NCBI RefSeq assembly: GCF_001612785.1
Contig: NZ_BDBC01000012.1
Span: forward strand, 124,001 to 188,000
Length of the DNA: 64,000 nucleotides
Source: Nocardia beijingensis NBRC 16342
GTDB lineage: Bacteria > Actinomycetota > Actinomycetes > Mycobacteriales > Mycobacteriaceae
Direction: 5' to 3'
Part shown: in pieces, positions 25,866-33,536 of the stretch
How the letters are laid out: each line of letters begins with the position of its first letter
Position numbering within the stretch: position 1 is the stretch's first letter
Position numbers and translations under genes: made by a program
Notes under the pieces: model-generated
What the model was told of the DNA's origin: nothing
The model's input: the letters and a program-made list of their open reading frames with translations, nothing else
The model's database searches: none

Positions 25866-26072
25866 TCAGAGCCGGTCGAACTGCCCGCCCCGCGCGCCCG
25901 ACACAAACGCGTCCCACTCCGAGGGCGTGAACACCAGCACCCCGCTGTGAGGGTTCTTCGAGTCGCGAACCCCCACGCGGCCGCCGTCCAGATGCGCGAT
26001 TTCGACGCAGTCACTACCGGCGGAACTACGAGTGCTCTTGAACCAGCGCGCTCCGGATAGATCAACGGACAC
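25866..26072 (-). CDS. DUF397 domain protein
   Basis: A 68-residue DUF397 protein: ARWFKSTRSSAGSDCVEIAHLDGGRVGVRDSK and FTPSEWDAFVSGAR (segments of the family pattern W-x-K-S-S-x-S, C-V-E-V, V-R-D-S-K, W-x-x-F). Such genes follow XRE/DUF5753 regulators in Actinobacteria (as in the BldB/WhiJ-type pairs) and act with them in developmental or stress control. Its start lies inside the end of the preceding regulator gene (11-base overlap), so translation is coupled. Confidence 0.92.
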   Translation of the reverse strand: MSVDLSGARWFKSTRSSAGSDCVEIAHLDGGRVGVRDSKNPHSGVLVFTPSEWDAFVSGARGGQFDRL

Positions 26073-26988
26073 AGTCGAACTCCTTCGCTGCCTGCCGCAG
26101 CAGGCGTTTGCTACTCGGCACGTCCAACGCTACCCGCTTCATCACCTCGATTGCAGTTCGATAGCGGCGAACGGTGCTGGGTCGCTCCAGGTAGATATCA
26201 CCGGTATAGCTCTGGACGTAGACCACCGGCGGCTCCAGCACCCGCCCGTCGTCGTCTGCCGCGAAGTCCAGAATCGTGAACGGTCCGGTGGAGGTTCCCA
26301 GCGGGTACCCGGCCCCGAACGGAAGTACCTGCACGCGAACGTTCGGCGGCAGGTCCGCGAGGTGACGCAACTGCACTGACATGATGCGAGGGCCGCCGAC
26401 CACCCGCTTGGTCGCCGCTTCGTCCAGCAACAGCACTGCATTCAGCGGCGCGATATCGCGGGTGATGAGCCCCTGCCGGTTGCGCCGAACCCTGACTCTC
26501 CGCTCGATCTCCTCGACGGTATCCATGGGGAAGTACACCCGGTCCAGCGCCCGCGCGTATTCGGGAATCTGAAAGATTCCGGGCAGCAGATCGGGACGGT
26601 AACTCGTCAGATGCGATGCCGCCGCCTCCATCTGGATGTACGCGTTGAACGTCGGATTCACCTGATCGGGGAACTCGTCCAGCCAGGACGGCGTCCTGCC
26701 CTGCGCCGCCAGCGATTTCAACACCGGCAGCATGTCCACCCGCTGATACAGCTTGCACAGCCGCCGCAGGTCTTCATCACGCACGACAACGTTCGGGGCA
26801 CCGGTCTCCAAACGGTGCAGTGTCCCCGCCCCGCGCCCGATGGCCCGCGCCGCCACTTCGATGGACAGTCCAGCTTCCTGCCTCATCCCGCGCAGGCAGC
26901 GGCCGAGGCTGCGGTGTGGAACGCCCCCGGTCCCGCGAATGTCGGCCTTGAGCTGCCGAATACCGGCGCTCGCATCGCTCTCCCCCAT
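26062..26988 (-). CDS. XRE-family regulator with DUF5753 domain
   Basis: A 308-residue WhiJ-like regulator. Helix-turn-helix at ~28-85 (LGRCLRGMRQEAGLSIEVAARAIGRGAGTLHRLETG in parts), then the DUF5753 effector domain from ~110 (LLPGIFQIPEYARALDRV; R-x-R-R-x-R segment VRVRRNRQGLI; LRHLADLPPNVRVQVLPFGAGYP). ATG 26988 follows GGGAG. It overlaps the DUF397 gene and is divergent from a small proline-rich gene. The canonical partner pairing makes the role as a paired regulator secure; the signal is unknown. Confidence 0.92.
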   Translation of the reverse strand: MGESDASAGIRQLKADIRGTGGVPHRSLGRCLRGMRQEAGLSIEVAARAIGRGAGTLHRLETGAPNVVVRDEDLRRLCKLYQRVDMLPVLKSLAAQGRTPSWLDEFPDQVNPTFNAYIQMEAAASHLTSYRPDLLPGIFQIPEYARALDRVYFPMDTVEEIERRVRVRRNRQGLITRDIAPLNAVLLLDEAATKRVVGGPRIMSVQLRHLADLPPNVRVQVLPFGAGYPLGTSTGPFTILDFAADDDGRVLEPPVVYVQSYTGDIYLERPSTVRRYRTAIEVMKRVALDVPSSKRLLRQAAKEFDCVR

Positions 26989-27034
26989 ACTGTTTGCTCC
27001 CTTCTGTGGAATATTCGCACCCGCTGACTGAAAT

Positions 27035-27072
27035 ATGTCGAAAGACATTGTGGAAGGCCACATTTCGGCCTT
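27035..27072. promoter_or_regulatory. Two inverted repeats in the XRE divergent promoter region
   Basis: ATGTC-GAAA-GACAT (27035-27048) and AAGGCC-7 bases-GGCCTT (27054-27072) lie side by side about 50-85 bases upstream of the XRE start in the 250-base divergent gap. Either could be the regulator's own operator; the second could also form a small RNA hairpin. Seen in sequence; function inferred. Confidence 0.4.
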
Positions 27073-27238
27073 CTGGACGCCATTGTGCAGGATCGCTGGA
27101 AGGTGTCCAGGGCTTTTGCCACTTCGCATCGCGAATTTCCGCGGGAATATCGACGCGGCTCGCGTCGGGTGCTCCACTGACCGCGTGATCGGCGCGGCGA
27201 GACTCCCCGTTCGCCGCCATTCGACCAGCGGAGGACAC

Positions 27239-27436
27239 ATGACCAACCGACTGCCGCAACGCGTCCCGTTCCCCCGGCCGCGCGCCCCCTACAAGGGCGT
27301 GCCACTGCCCGTGCTCGAGCGCTACGCGGCCGCGCTGCGGCAGTGGTCCGCCGCACCCGAACGTCCCGGAGGCGGGGTGCCGACCCCTCCCCCGCCTCCG
27401 GTGACCCTCACCGAAGCCCTGTCATGGACGGAGTGA
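27239..27436 (+). CDS. Small proline-rich protein divergent from the XRE regulator
   Basis: A 65-residue protein starting at ATG 27239 after GGAGGACAC. It is basic and proline-rich (VPFPRPRAPYKGVPLPVLERY, PPPPPVTL). Genes like this commonly sit divergent from XRE/DUF397 pairs in Nocardia and Streptomyces, which suggests co-regulation. No function known. Confidence 0.6.
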   Translation: MTNRLPQRVPFPRPRAPYKGVPLPVLERYAAALRQWSAAPERPGGGVPTPPPPPVTLTEALSWTE

Positions 27437-27461
27437 CGGTCAGAGCGCGGAGGCCGTGACC

Positions 27462-27740
27462 GTGCGCCGGTACTACGTCGAGGTGCACTGCTGCGGCCCA
27501 CGCTGGCTCATCCACGTGCCGGATGCGTACTGCTGGACGATGACCGGCGAGAAGTCGGCAATACGCTCCACCGCCCGCCGGATGATCGCGGCGACGACCG
27601 GCCACACCGACCACTCGTTCGAGTTGGATCTCGCCGCGGGCCGGGCGCTGCGCGACGCCGAGGAGTTCGCGGCGTGCCGCCGGGAGCTGACCCGGTGGCA
27701 TCCGCCCGGACAACAGGGGAAACACCCACACCTCGAGTGA
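27462..27740 (+). CDS. HicB-like small protein
   Basis: About 92 residues with the partial RNase-H-like pattern of HicB antitoxins: RRYYVEVHCCGPRWLIHVPD strand pair, then a long helix (TARRMIAATTGHTDHSFELDL). GTG 27462 is preferred because GGAGG lies eight bases before it; GTG 27456 is too close to that site. No HicA-type toxin gene adjoins it, so it may be an orphan antitoxin-like protein. Its 3' third and downstream sequence are duplicated at 32346-32478. Confidence 0.6.
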   Translation: MRRYYVEVHCCGPRWLIHVPDAYCWTMTGEKSAIRSTARRMIAATTGHTDHSFELDLAAGRALRDAEEFAACRRELTRWHPPGQQGKHPHLE

Positions 27741-27776
27741 CTTCGATCCGAGGACGGAGGTCGCGGTGATCTGAGA
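27642..27776 (+). repeat. Direct repeat, copy A (intact HicB-like gene 3' end)
   Basis: About 135 bases covering the last ~33 codons of the HicB-like gene and ~35 bases beyond it recur at 32346-32478 in the same orientation. The best-matching blocks are the region around GCCGAGGAGTTCGCGG and the trailing GAGGACGGAGGTCGC...GATCTGAGA. This copy is in an intact gene, so it is likely the original. Confidence 0.75.
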
Positions 27777-27993
27777 CGCATCCGAGAACTCGGGTCGCGG
27801 GTGCGGACAGTCGCCTGCTCAGTGCATGGTCGGCGACGGTGTAACCAGGGCTTCGCGGTGATCGGATCGAGCTCCGATTGCGGCGGATAGGATGAAAACC
27901 TCAGTCATATCGGGAGTTCCCGACTGTTCTCGCAAGCGATGCGTGGAGGGGTGACATGCGGCCCATGGCTGAGTCGAACCCGAGCGGAGGAAC

Positions 27994-28545
27994 ATGGTGG
28001 GGTTGATGGTTCGTATTGGGTCCAGTCTGCTGGCCGCCGTCGCCGGTGTCGCAGTGCTGGGTGGTTGCGGTTCGGGCACCTCGGTGGATTCGGCGGCGGA
28101 GCCGACCGATGCGACGACCTCGACGACGACCTCGACGACAGCCAAGCCGGCAAGCTGCCCCGCCCTGTCTGCCGATCCCCTGGTTACCAAGGAATTGAAG
28201 ACCGCCCTGGCCGCGACGCACCTACCGGTAGGAGCGTGTCTCCATTCTGTGGATGTGGTGGGCGATCCCAACCGACTGGGTGAAATGGTATTCCTCATCA
28301 CCCTCCAGGTACCCACGGCGGCAACGCCGGATGACCTACGCCCGATCGCCACCGACATCGCGCATGTCTGGAAAGAAAGCGAACTCGGACAGAGGACGGC
28401 CGAGCTGGGTATCACCAATTGGGGATATGCCGGAGCGAAATACATGGATTACCTCATGGACAATCGATTCCGGACCCATCCGTGGAATGGAACGCCGTCT
28501 CGCGAAGCCGAGCTGGCGATATGGACCGTCACAGCCAAGGGATGA
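27994..28545 (+). CDS. Secreted lipoprotein of unknown function
   Basis: A 183-residue lipoprotein: hydrophobic signal with lipobox LGGC near residue 25, a Ser/Thr-rich linker (TTSTTTSTTAKP), and a ~130-residue mature domain with two cysteines (ASCPALS and GACLHS). ATG 27994 is preceded by GGAGGAAC. No family recognised. It lies inside the 4.7-kb interval between the two HicB-3' repeats and has less GC-biased codons than the flanking chromosome by eye. Confidence 0.72.
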   Translation: MVGLMVRIGSSLLAAVAGVAVLGGCGSGTSVDSAAEPTDATTSTTTSTTAKPASCPALSADPLVTKELKTALAATHLPVGACLHSVDVVGDPNRLGEMVFLITLQVPTAATPDDLRPIATDIAHVWKESELGQRTAELGITNWGYAGAKYMDYLMDNRFRTHPWNGTPSREAELAIWTVTAKG

Positions 28546-29445
28546 ACGTGACGACAGCTCGCCGCCCTCAGCCGCTCCAAGGACTCCCCTTCGGTTCGGA
28601 ACGCTTCGAGGCATTCTGGTAAGACCGGCGCCGACACCGAGTTGATGACGGGCCGGCGGCCACATTGCCGTGAGTCGACGCGGGTAGGCTTTCGTGTGCG
28701 CGCTGCTACATTCCGTCCTCGACGTGCTGCCGCACATCACCGTGGGCGCGGTGGTCTGGGACGTGATCGAACTCCCCAACTCCGGGCGCTTACTGTCGCG
28801 GCCGCGCGCTCCACAGCTGCGGAGAAATCGCCCCCATTGCCCGAACCCCTTCTGGCCGGAAACCGGCTCCGCGGCGGCATAATCCGCAGGTCCGAGGATC
28901 GCAAAACCTTCACCCGCTCGGTTGCAGTTCGCGAATCGTGTGAACGAGGATCAGCGGCTGCGCCATGCGTCGAGACCCCAGCGACGCACCAGACGCTCGG
29001 CCTCTCAGCTGTGTTCGCCCGGAGCCCGGGGGACCCCTCAAACCACACGCGAAACACATTGCTGCCCTTGGACGGTATTAAGTTCGTCATCTGTTCGTCC
29101 ACACTGCCAGGAGCATCCTTGATGACCTCCGCGCACCGTCGCGCCGACCTCGATGTCGCCCCCGCCTCGGTATGCTCGCCGATTCGCTCGGCTACCGGCG
29201 GACCGCTGTCGCCGCGGTACTCGGTCCCGCTCCTTCCCCGAAGCAACTACCGGTGATGTGGCCATCGGCTGAGTACCTGGCGGCCTACCCGCAGTTGGAA
29301 GGGAAGCTCAGCTCGAGCTACTACCGGCTGACGTGGCGGGAAAGTGTCCGATTCGGCAACAGTCCGCAATCGGTCGGGTCGCGAGGCGCGGCCGCTGTCA
29401 GTAGTGCTGATCCTTACCCCAACACCGTCGAATCATGGGAGAAAC
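28546..29445. other. Intergenic region, possible decayed coding sequence
   Basis: About 900 bases without a supported gene. A plus-strand frame at 29172-29400 has a reasonably protein-like composition (WPSAEYLAAYPQLEGKL, SSSYYRLTWRESVRFG) but no start signal and no match I recognise; it may be a gene remnant. Another plus-strand stretch at 28694-28800 (VLDVLPHITVGAVVWDVIEL) looks similar. The region may be decayed cargo of the mobile island. Confidence 0.35.
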
Positions 29446-30054
29446 ATGCTCGGCTTCGCGACCGTCGACAGGCAACCGACCGCCGACTCCACCGCTGTGT
29501 GGTTGACCAGCCGGATCGACACCATCGTCGTACGTAACACGAACGCTGTGGTGGTCTGTCACGACGACCCTGATCACGACACGAAGGTCCGGTCACTTAC
29601 GGCTGATCACGCTATCGTGCTGACTGACGGCACCGAGCCGCCGCTACCCTTCGTGTACGCGAACCGCGTCGGGGTCTTCGATGAGATGATCAAGCTGACA
29701 GCTGCGCACCAGGAGCGAATCTGCCAGGCAATCCGCGACTACTCTCGACGCAATCGCGCAAATCTGGTTCTCCCTGGATTCCTACCGACTCCTGTACTCA
29801 CCGCCGCCGAGCAAGACGCTCCGCAATTTCGCGCCCTGACAGTCGCCAACTACGTCGGTGCGGTCTGGGAGGCATGGCTGTACACCGATGAGCAACGATA
29901 CCGCCGCACTGTCACCCCAAGGTTTGGGAAGACCCCGTGGATCATGCCGCTGGAACTGAACAGCCCGACCATCGCGGCGTTCCCACCGGAATTCGCCGAA
30001 CGCGTTCGACCGGAATCCCTGCCCGATCGAAAGTCACTCCAGGACAACGCATGA
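29446..30054 (+). CDS. Unknown 202-residue protein coupled to the PIF1-like helicase
   Basis: ATG 29446 follows GGGAGAAAC. The stop overlaps the helicase start as ATGA, so the two are translated together and probably act together. The product is cytosolic with mixed alpha/beta character: SRIDTIVVRNTNAVVVCHDDPDHD reads like strands with a His/Asp-rich loop, and AVWEAWLYTDEQRYRRTV is a helix-rich later segment. No family recognised. Because it is an obligate neighbour of a helicase-exonuclease-like-BRCT protein, a DNA-related role is likely, but no motif proves it. Confidence 0.7.
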   Translation: MLGFATVDRQPTADSTAVWLTSRIDTIVVRNTNAVVVCHDDPDHDTKVRSLTADHAIVLTDGTEPPLPFVYANRVGVFDEMIKLTAAHQERICQAIRDYSRRNRANLVLPGFLPTPVLTAAEQDAPQFRALTVANYVGAVWEAWLYTDEQRYRRTVTPRFGKTPWIMPLELNSPTIAAFPPEFAERVRPESLPDRKSLQDNA

Positions 30055-32336
30055 TCGTCACTCACACCGACGGGCTCATCCGCACGCCGGAGTTCACCGA
30101 CGCACTCACCCGGCTGCACCGCGGCGATAACGTCTTCCTCACCGGCAAGGCGGGTACAGGCAAGTCGACGCTTGTGCGTGAGTTCCTTTTGACCACCGAG
30201 CGCACTGCGGTCGTGGCGGCCCCCACCGGCATCGCCGCGCTGAACGTGGGCGGCTACACCATCCACAATCTTTTCTCGTTCCGGCCGGAAACCCGCCTGG
30301 AGGAAGTGCGCGGCGGCGACTACTTCCCCCGTCGCTTCGCATCCACCTTGCGCGGGCTCGGCACCCTCATCATCGACGAAGCCTCGATGGTGCGAGCAGA
30401 CCTCTTCGACAAGCTGGTCGCGGCCCTCGAGAGGTTCGGGCCCAGGCGCGGCGCCCCGTTCGGTGGGGTGCAGCTGGTACTGGTCGGCGACCTGTATCAG
30501 CTTCCACCCGTCGTGGAGGACGGCGAACAGGATTTTTTCACAACCCGATACAAAACGCCCTATTTCTTCTCGGCAGACAGTTACACCCCCGACCGCTTCG
30601 CCACGATGGAGCTCACCCGAGTCTTCCGTCAGGTCGGCGACCCGCAACTGCTCGAAATACTCAACGCAGTCCGTGCGGGCACGCTCGAACAGCAACTCCT
30701 GGAGAAACTGAACACTCGAACCGACGCCGACTTTCGGCCTCCCAACGACGAGTTCTGGTTGACCCTGACCACGACGAACGCGAGCGCGGACAAACGGAAT
30801 CAGGAGCAGCTCGCCCAGTTGACACAACCTGTGATCCGCCATCGCGCCATAGAGCGCGGCGAGTTGGAGGGGTTCATCCGCCCGACAGAAGAAGAACTCG
30901 TCTACAAGGTCGGAGCGCAGGTCATGCTCCTTACAAACGACCCCTTGGGCCGATGGGTGAACGGCACGATCGGACAGATCAGCGATCACCGCATCGATGC
31001 GGGCGAAACGGTTGTCTCTGTGAAGCTTCCGTCTGGTGTGCGTGTGAACGTTCGGCCACACACGTGGCAGATCACCCAGCCCGTAGTCGAGGACGGCACG
31101 CTGTGCAACGAGATAGTCGGTACCTTCACGCAGCTGCCGTTTCGGCTGTCCTGGGCTATTACGATCCACAAAAGCCAAGGGCAGACGCTGGATCGCCTCG
31201 TCATCGATCTCACCGGCGGAACATTCGCCGACGGGCAACTGTATGTCGCGCTCAGCCGCTGCACATCCATGGCCGGCCTGGTCTTGCGACGTCCGGTCAA
31301 ACCTGTCGACCTCAAGACCGACCCGCGGGTACGGCGGTTCCTCGCGCAGGGAAACCAAATGCCGTGCTCACGCGGTCCGGTATACCTCGCTGTCTGCACC
31401 GTGGGCGCACGGGCACTACGGGTCGAACCGCGTCCGTTGGAGATCGCGCTGGTCACCGATGACGGATTCGAGATCACCACCTTGATCAATCCGGAACGCG
31501 ACCTCGATGACGCTCGTACGGTCTACGACATCACCGCCGCCGACGTGCAGCTCGCGCCGACACTGTCCGTCGCATGGAACGCCCTCGCACCGCATTTGGC
31601 GGGCCGCGCACCGATCGGATTCGGTCTCGATGACGCTTTCCGGTGCATCGAAGCCGAACTCAAGCGTGTGGGGCGATCTATCGCCATGCCTATCGGCATC
31701 GACCTGAATCCTGCCGAACTCTCACCAGCGGACCGGGACCGCCTGAGTGCACCCCGCGCACTCGACCGCGCCCGCGCCGTACGCGACATCGCTACACGCC
31801 ACCCGATACGGATCGTGAATTCCGGGGCATTCCCCGCCGCGGACTCCGGCACTGGATACCTACTGTCCTGGGGTAACACGCCGAGCTGTTTCCAGGTCGG
31901 CGGAGTCATCTCTACCGACAAATACCACGACGAGATCCTGGCAGAGCACCTACGTGATGCGATCACGAGGATCAGGATCGACGAAACCGCTCGAGCACTA
32001 CTGAGAGAGCTCGAGCGAAGGCTCGGCCAGCAACTATTGCCCACCGAGACCACGTTCGACTCACATGACATCGAGGCCGTCCTTGTCCCGGATGCCCGGG
32101 TTTGCTTCACCGGAACCGCTATCGACGACGCTGGCAAGAAATGGGCGCGCGATGACTTGGAGGATCTCGCCGTAAAGTTCGGACTCGAGCCTGTCGGCGA
32201 CGTGACAAAGAAGAACTGTGACGCGCTGATCGCCGCCGAGGCAGCAACCCAGTCAGGGAAGGGCCAGAAGGCGATCAAATTCGGGAAGCCGATTTTCACT
32301 GTTCAGCAGTTCCTCACCTGGGCAGAACCGTATTAA
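30051..32336 (+). CDS. PIF1-like helicase with degenerate DnaQ-like domain and C-terminal BRCT domain
   Basis: A 761-residue fusion. Residues 1-440 form an SF1B helicase: Walker A GKAGTGKST (32-40), APTGIAALNVGG motif Ia, LIIDEASM (Walker B, 106-113), LVGDLYQLPPV motif III, AITIHKSQGQTLDRL motif V and LYVALSRCTS motif VI. Residues ~443-620 follow a DnaQ/RNase-T exonuclease outline (strand VYLAVCTVG, EIALVTDDGFEITTLINPERDL, HLAGRAPIGFGLDDAF), but the D-x-E pair is replaced (CTVG), so it is probably inactive. Residues ~682-760 are a BRCT domain (RVCFTGTAIDD, TKKNCDALIA, KAIKFGKPIFTVQQF). Coupled upstream gene by ATGA. Likely acts on damaged, replicating or foreign DNA; a defence role is inference. 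Confidence 0.85.
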   Translation: MIVTHTDGLIRTPEFTDALTRLHRGDNVFLTGKAGTGKSTLVREFLLTTERTAVVAAPTGIAALNVGGYTIHNLFSFRPETRLEEVRGGDYFPRRFASTLRGLGTLIIDEASMVRADLFDKLVAALERFGPRRGAPFGGVQLVLVGDLYQLPPVVEDGEQDFFTTRYKTPYFFSADSYTPDRFATMELTRVFRQVGDPQLLEILNAVRAGTLEQQLLEKLNTRTDADFRPPNDEFWLTLTTTNASADKRNQEQLAQLTQPVIRHRAIERGELEGFIRPTEEELVYKVGAQVMLLTNDPLGRWVNGTIGQISDHRIDAGETVVSVKLPSGVRVNVRPHTWQITQPVVEDGTLCNEIVGTFTQLPFRLSWAITIHKSQGQTLDRLVIDLTGGTFADGQLYVALSRCTSMAGLVLRRPVKPVDLKTDPRVRRFLAQGNQMPCSRGPVYLAVCTVGARALRVEPRPLEIALVTDDGFEITTLINPERDLDDARTVYDITAADVQLAPTLSVAWNALAPHLAGRAPIGFGLDDAFRCIEAELKRVGRSIAMPIGIDLNPAELSPADRDRLSAPRALDRARAVRDIATRHPIRIVNSGAFPAADSGTGYLLSWGNTPSCFQVGGVISTDKYHDEILAEHLRDAITRIRIDETARALLRELERRLGQQLLPTETTFDSHDIEAVLVPDARVCFTGTAIDDAGKKWARDDLEDLAVKFGLEPVGDVTKKNCDALIAAEAATQSGKGQKAIKFGKPIFTVQQFLTWAEPY

Positions 32337-32345
32337 ATCTTCCGA

Positions 32346-32478
32346 CGAGCGCTGCGGGATGCCGAGGAGTTCGCGGTGGGCTGCCGGGTAGCGGCGCGAT
32401 GGCACCCGGCCGGGGCAGGCGGATCGCACACTTTCGACGTGATTTCATCCCGAGGACGGAGGTCGCCATGATCTGAGA
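32346..32478 (+). repeat. Direct repeat, copy B (HicB-like gene fragment, pseudogene)
   Basis: Ten bases after the helicase stop, the sequence resumes with a diverged copy of the last third of the HicB-like gene and its downstream sequence (27642-27776). The ATG that follows leads immediately to TGA, as in copy A. The fragment has no start and cannot make a protein. It marks a junction: everything from ~27.78 to ~32.34 kb lies between the two copies. Confidence 0.75.
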
Positions 32479-32857
32479 GGACTGCGGCGACTTTCTCCGC
32501 GCAGACATCGATGCCTTGGTTGACGTGGTGTCGGCAGCCGGAACGGCGGGAGTGCTCTGTCATGTGAGACCTTGCTCGTCGGTGACGGCAGAGTCCTCGA
32601 GTTCACCTGGTCGACCACGTCCGCTGCCGGGGTGAGGCCCAATTCGCGGCACGGGCTATGACCAGTCGGCTGGTGCGGCCCCCGGGTGAGGTGAGGCGCA
32701 GCAAGTCTTCACTGCCTTGGGGAACTGGGCACCTCACCTCATCAGCGGGGGTTCCAGGTCAACAGGATGGCATTCATACAGTCAAGGGTGTATGCGCAGG
32801 TCGAGCCGTGCAAGGACGCATCATCCTCTGCTCGGCATCAGGAGGCGGCCTCTTGAG
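32479..32857. other. Intergenic region before the type VII secretion module
   Basis: About 380 bases with no supported gene between the HicB fragment and the promoter of the EspC-like gene. Frames here are Arg/Ser-rich and start-less. No terminator hairpin was recognised. Confidence 0.4.
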
Positions 32858-32887
32858 TTCGACACTCCCACCAGATGTGGGTACCAT
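32858..32887 (+). promoter_or_regulatory. Promoter of the type VII secretion toxin module
   Basis: TTCGAC (32858-32863) and TACCAT (32882-32887) with an 18-base spacer lie just ahead of the ATG at 32896, so the message is likely leaderless. No ribosome-binding site precedes this ATG, in agreement. Confidence 0.45.
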
Positions 32888-32895
32888 CCCTGAGC

Positions 32896-33237
32896 ATGAG
32901 CGACGGGGGGAATCCGGGGCCGGGGCAACATCTCTCGGTCGTCCCAGAACAGGTTCGCAATGTCGGAACGTATGTCTACGAACTTGCCGAGTCGTTGCGT
33001 ACCGCTTTGGATTCCGCCGCGACAGATGTCGACGGTGTAGTCAATGGTTCCTGGACCGGAATCCTGGCATCCGAGTTCGCCGAAGGCTGGACCGACGTCC
33101 GTGACGGCGGCGGTCGGATAATCGCCGCCCTCACCGAACTGGCAGAGAAGCTGGGAGTCAGCGCGCAGACCTACGAATCCCGCGACGGGAGCAACGCTTC
33201 ACTCCTGAGCAGCTCCTTCAGTCTGGATCTGCCGTGA
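32896..33237 (+). CDS. EspC/WXG100-like type VII secretion target
   Basis: A 113-residue all-helical protein of the ESX secretion target type (EspC-like). The helix-turn-helix hairpin is centred on NGSWTGILASEFAEGW with the W-x-G-like turn, flanked by helices LAESLRTALDSAATDV and ALTELAEKLGVSAQTY. Such proteins pair with a WXG100 partner and guide larger substrates to the ESX machinery. Leaderless start with TACCAT just upstream. Its stop overlaps the start of the WXG100 gene (GTGA). Confidence 0.82.
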   Translation: MSDGGNPGPGQHLSVVPEQVRNVGTYVYELAESLRTALDSAATDVDGVVNGSWTGILASEFAEGWTDVRDGGGRIIAALTELAEKLGVSAQTYESRDGSNASLLSSSFSLDLP

Positions 33238-33533
33238 CCACGGAATTCACGGTTGACCTTGACCATCTCGATGAAATCGTGTCCCGACTGGCGGCGCTGG
33301 CCGGGTTCGTTGCCGACAACCTCGATGAGATCGACAACAAGGTCGCTACCCTCTCCGGCAGCGGCTGGGAAAGCGTCGCCGCGACGGCCTACCACGATGC
33401 CCACCGTGAATGGATGATCGGGGCAAGAGAATTCACCGAGGGCATCCGCGAAATGAGCGACGCGGCACGCAAGGCTCACACCGGCTACAGCACAGCGGTC
33501 GAGGAAAACCTGAAGATGCTCCGAGGGGAGTGA
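33234..33533 (+). CDS. WXG100 family protein
   Basis: A 99-residue WXG100-fold protein: two helices around SGSGWESVAATAYHDAHREW, where W-E-S replaces the usual W-x-G as in many toxin-associated members. GTG start overlaps the upstream stop. It is presumably a helical-hairpin partner needed for export of the large protein encoded three bases downstream. Confidence 0.85.
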   Translation: MTTEFTVDLDHLDEIVSRLAALAGFVADNLDEIDNKVATLSGSGWESVAATAYHDAHREWMIGAREFTEGIREMSDAARKAHTGYSTAVEENLKMLRGE

Positions 33534-33536
33534 GCG

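Noticed and set aside
29172..29537. Plus-strand 121-codon frame upstream of the helicase partner
   Set aside because: The last ~40 codons overlap the real gene in another frame, there is no ribosome site, and only the central ~60 residues look protein-like. Noted as possible decay, not called as a gene.
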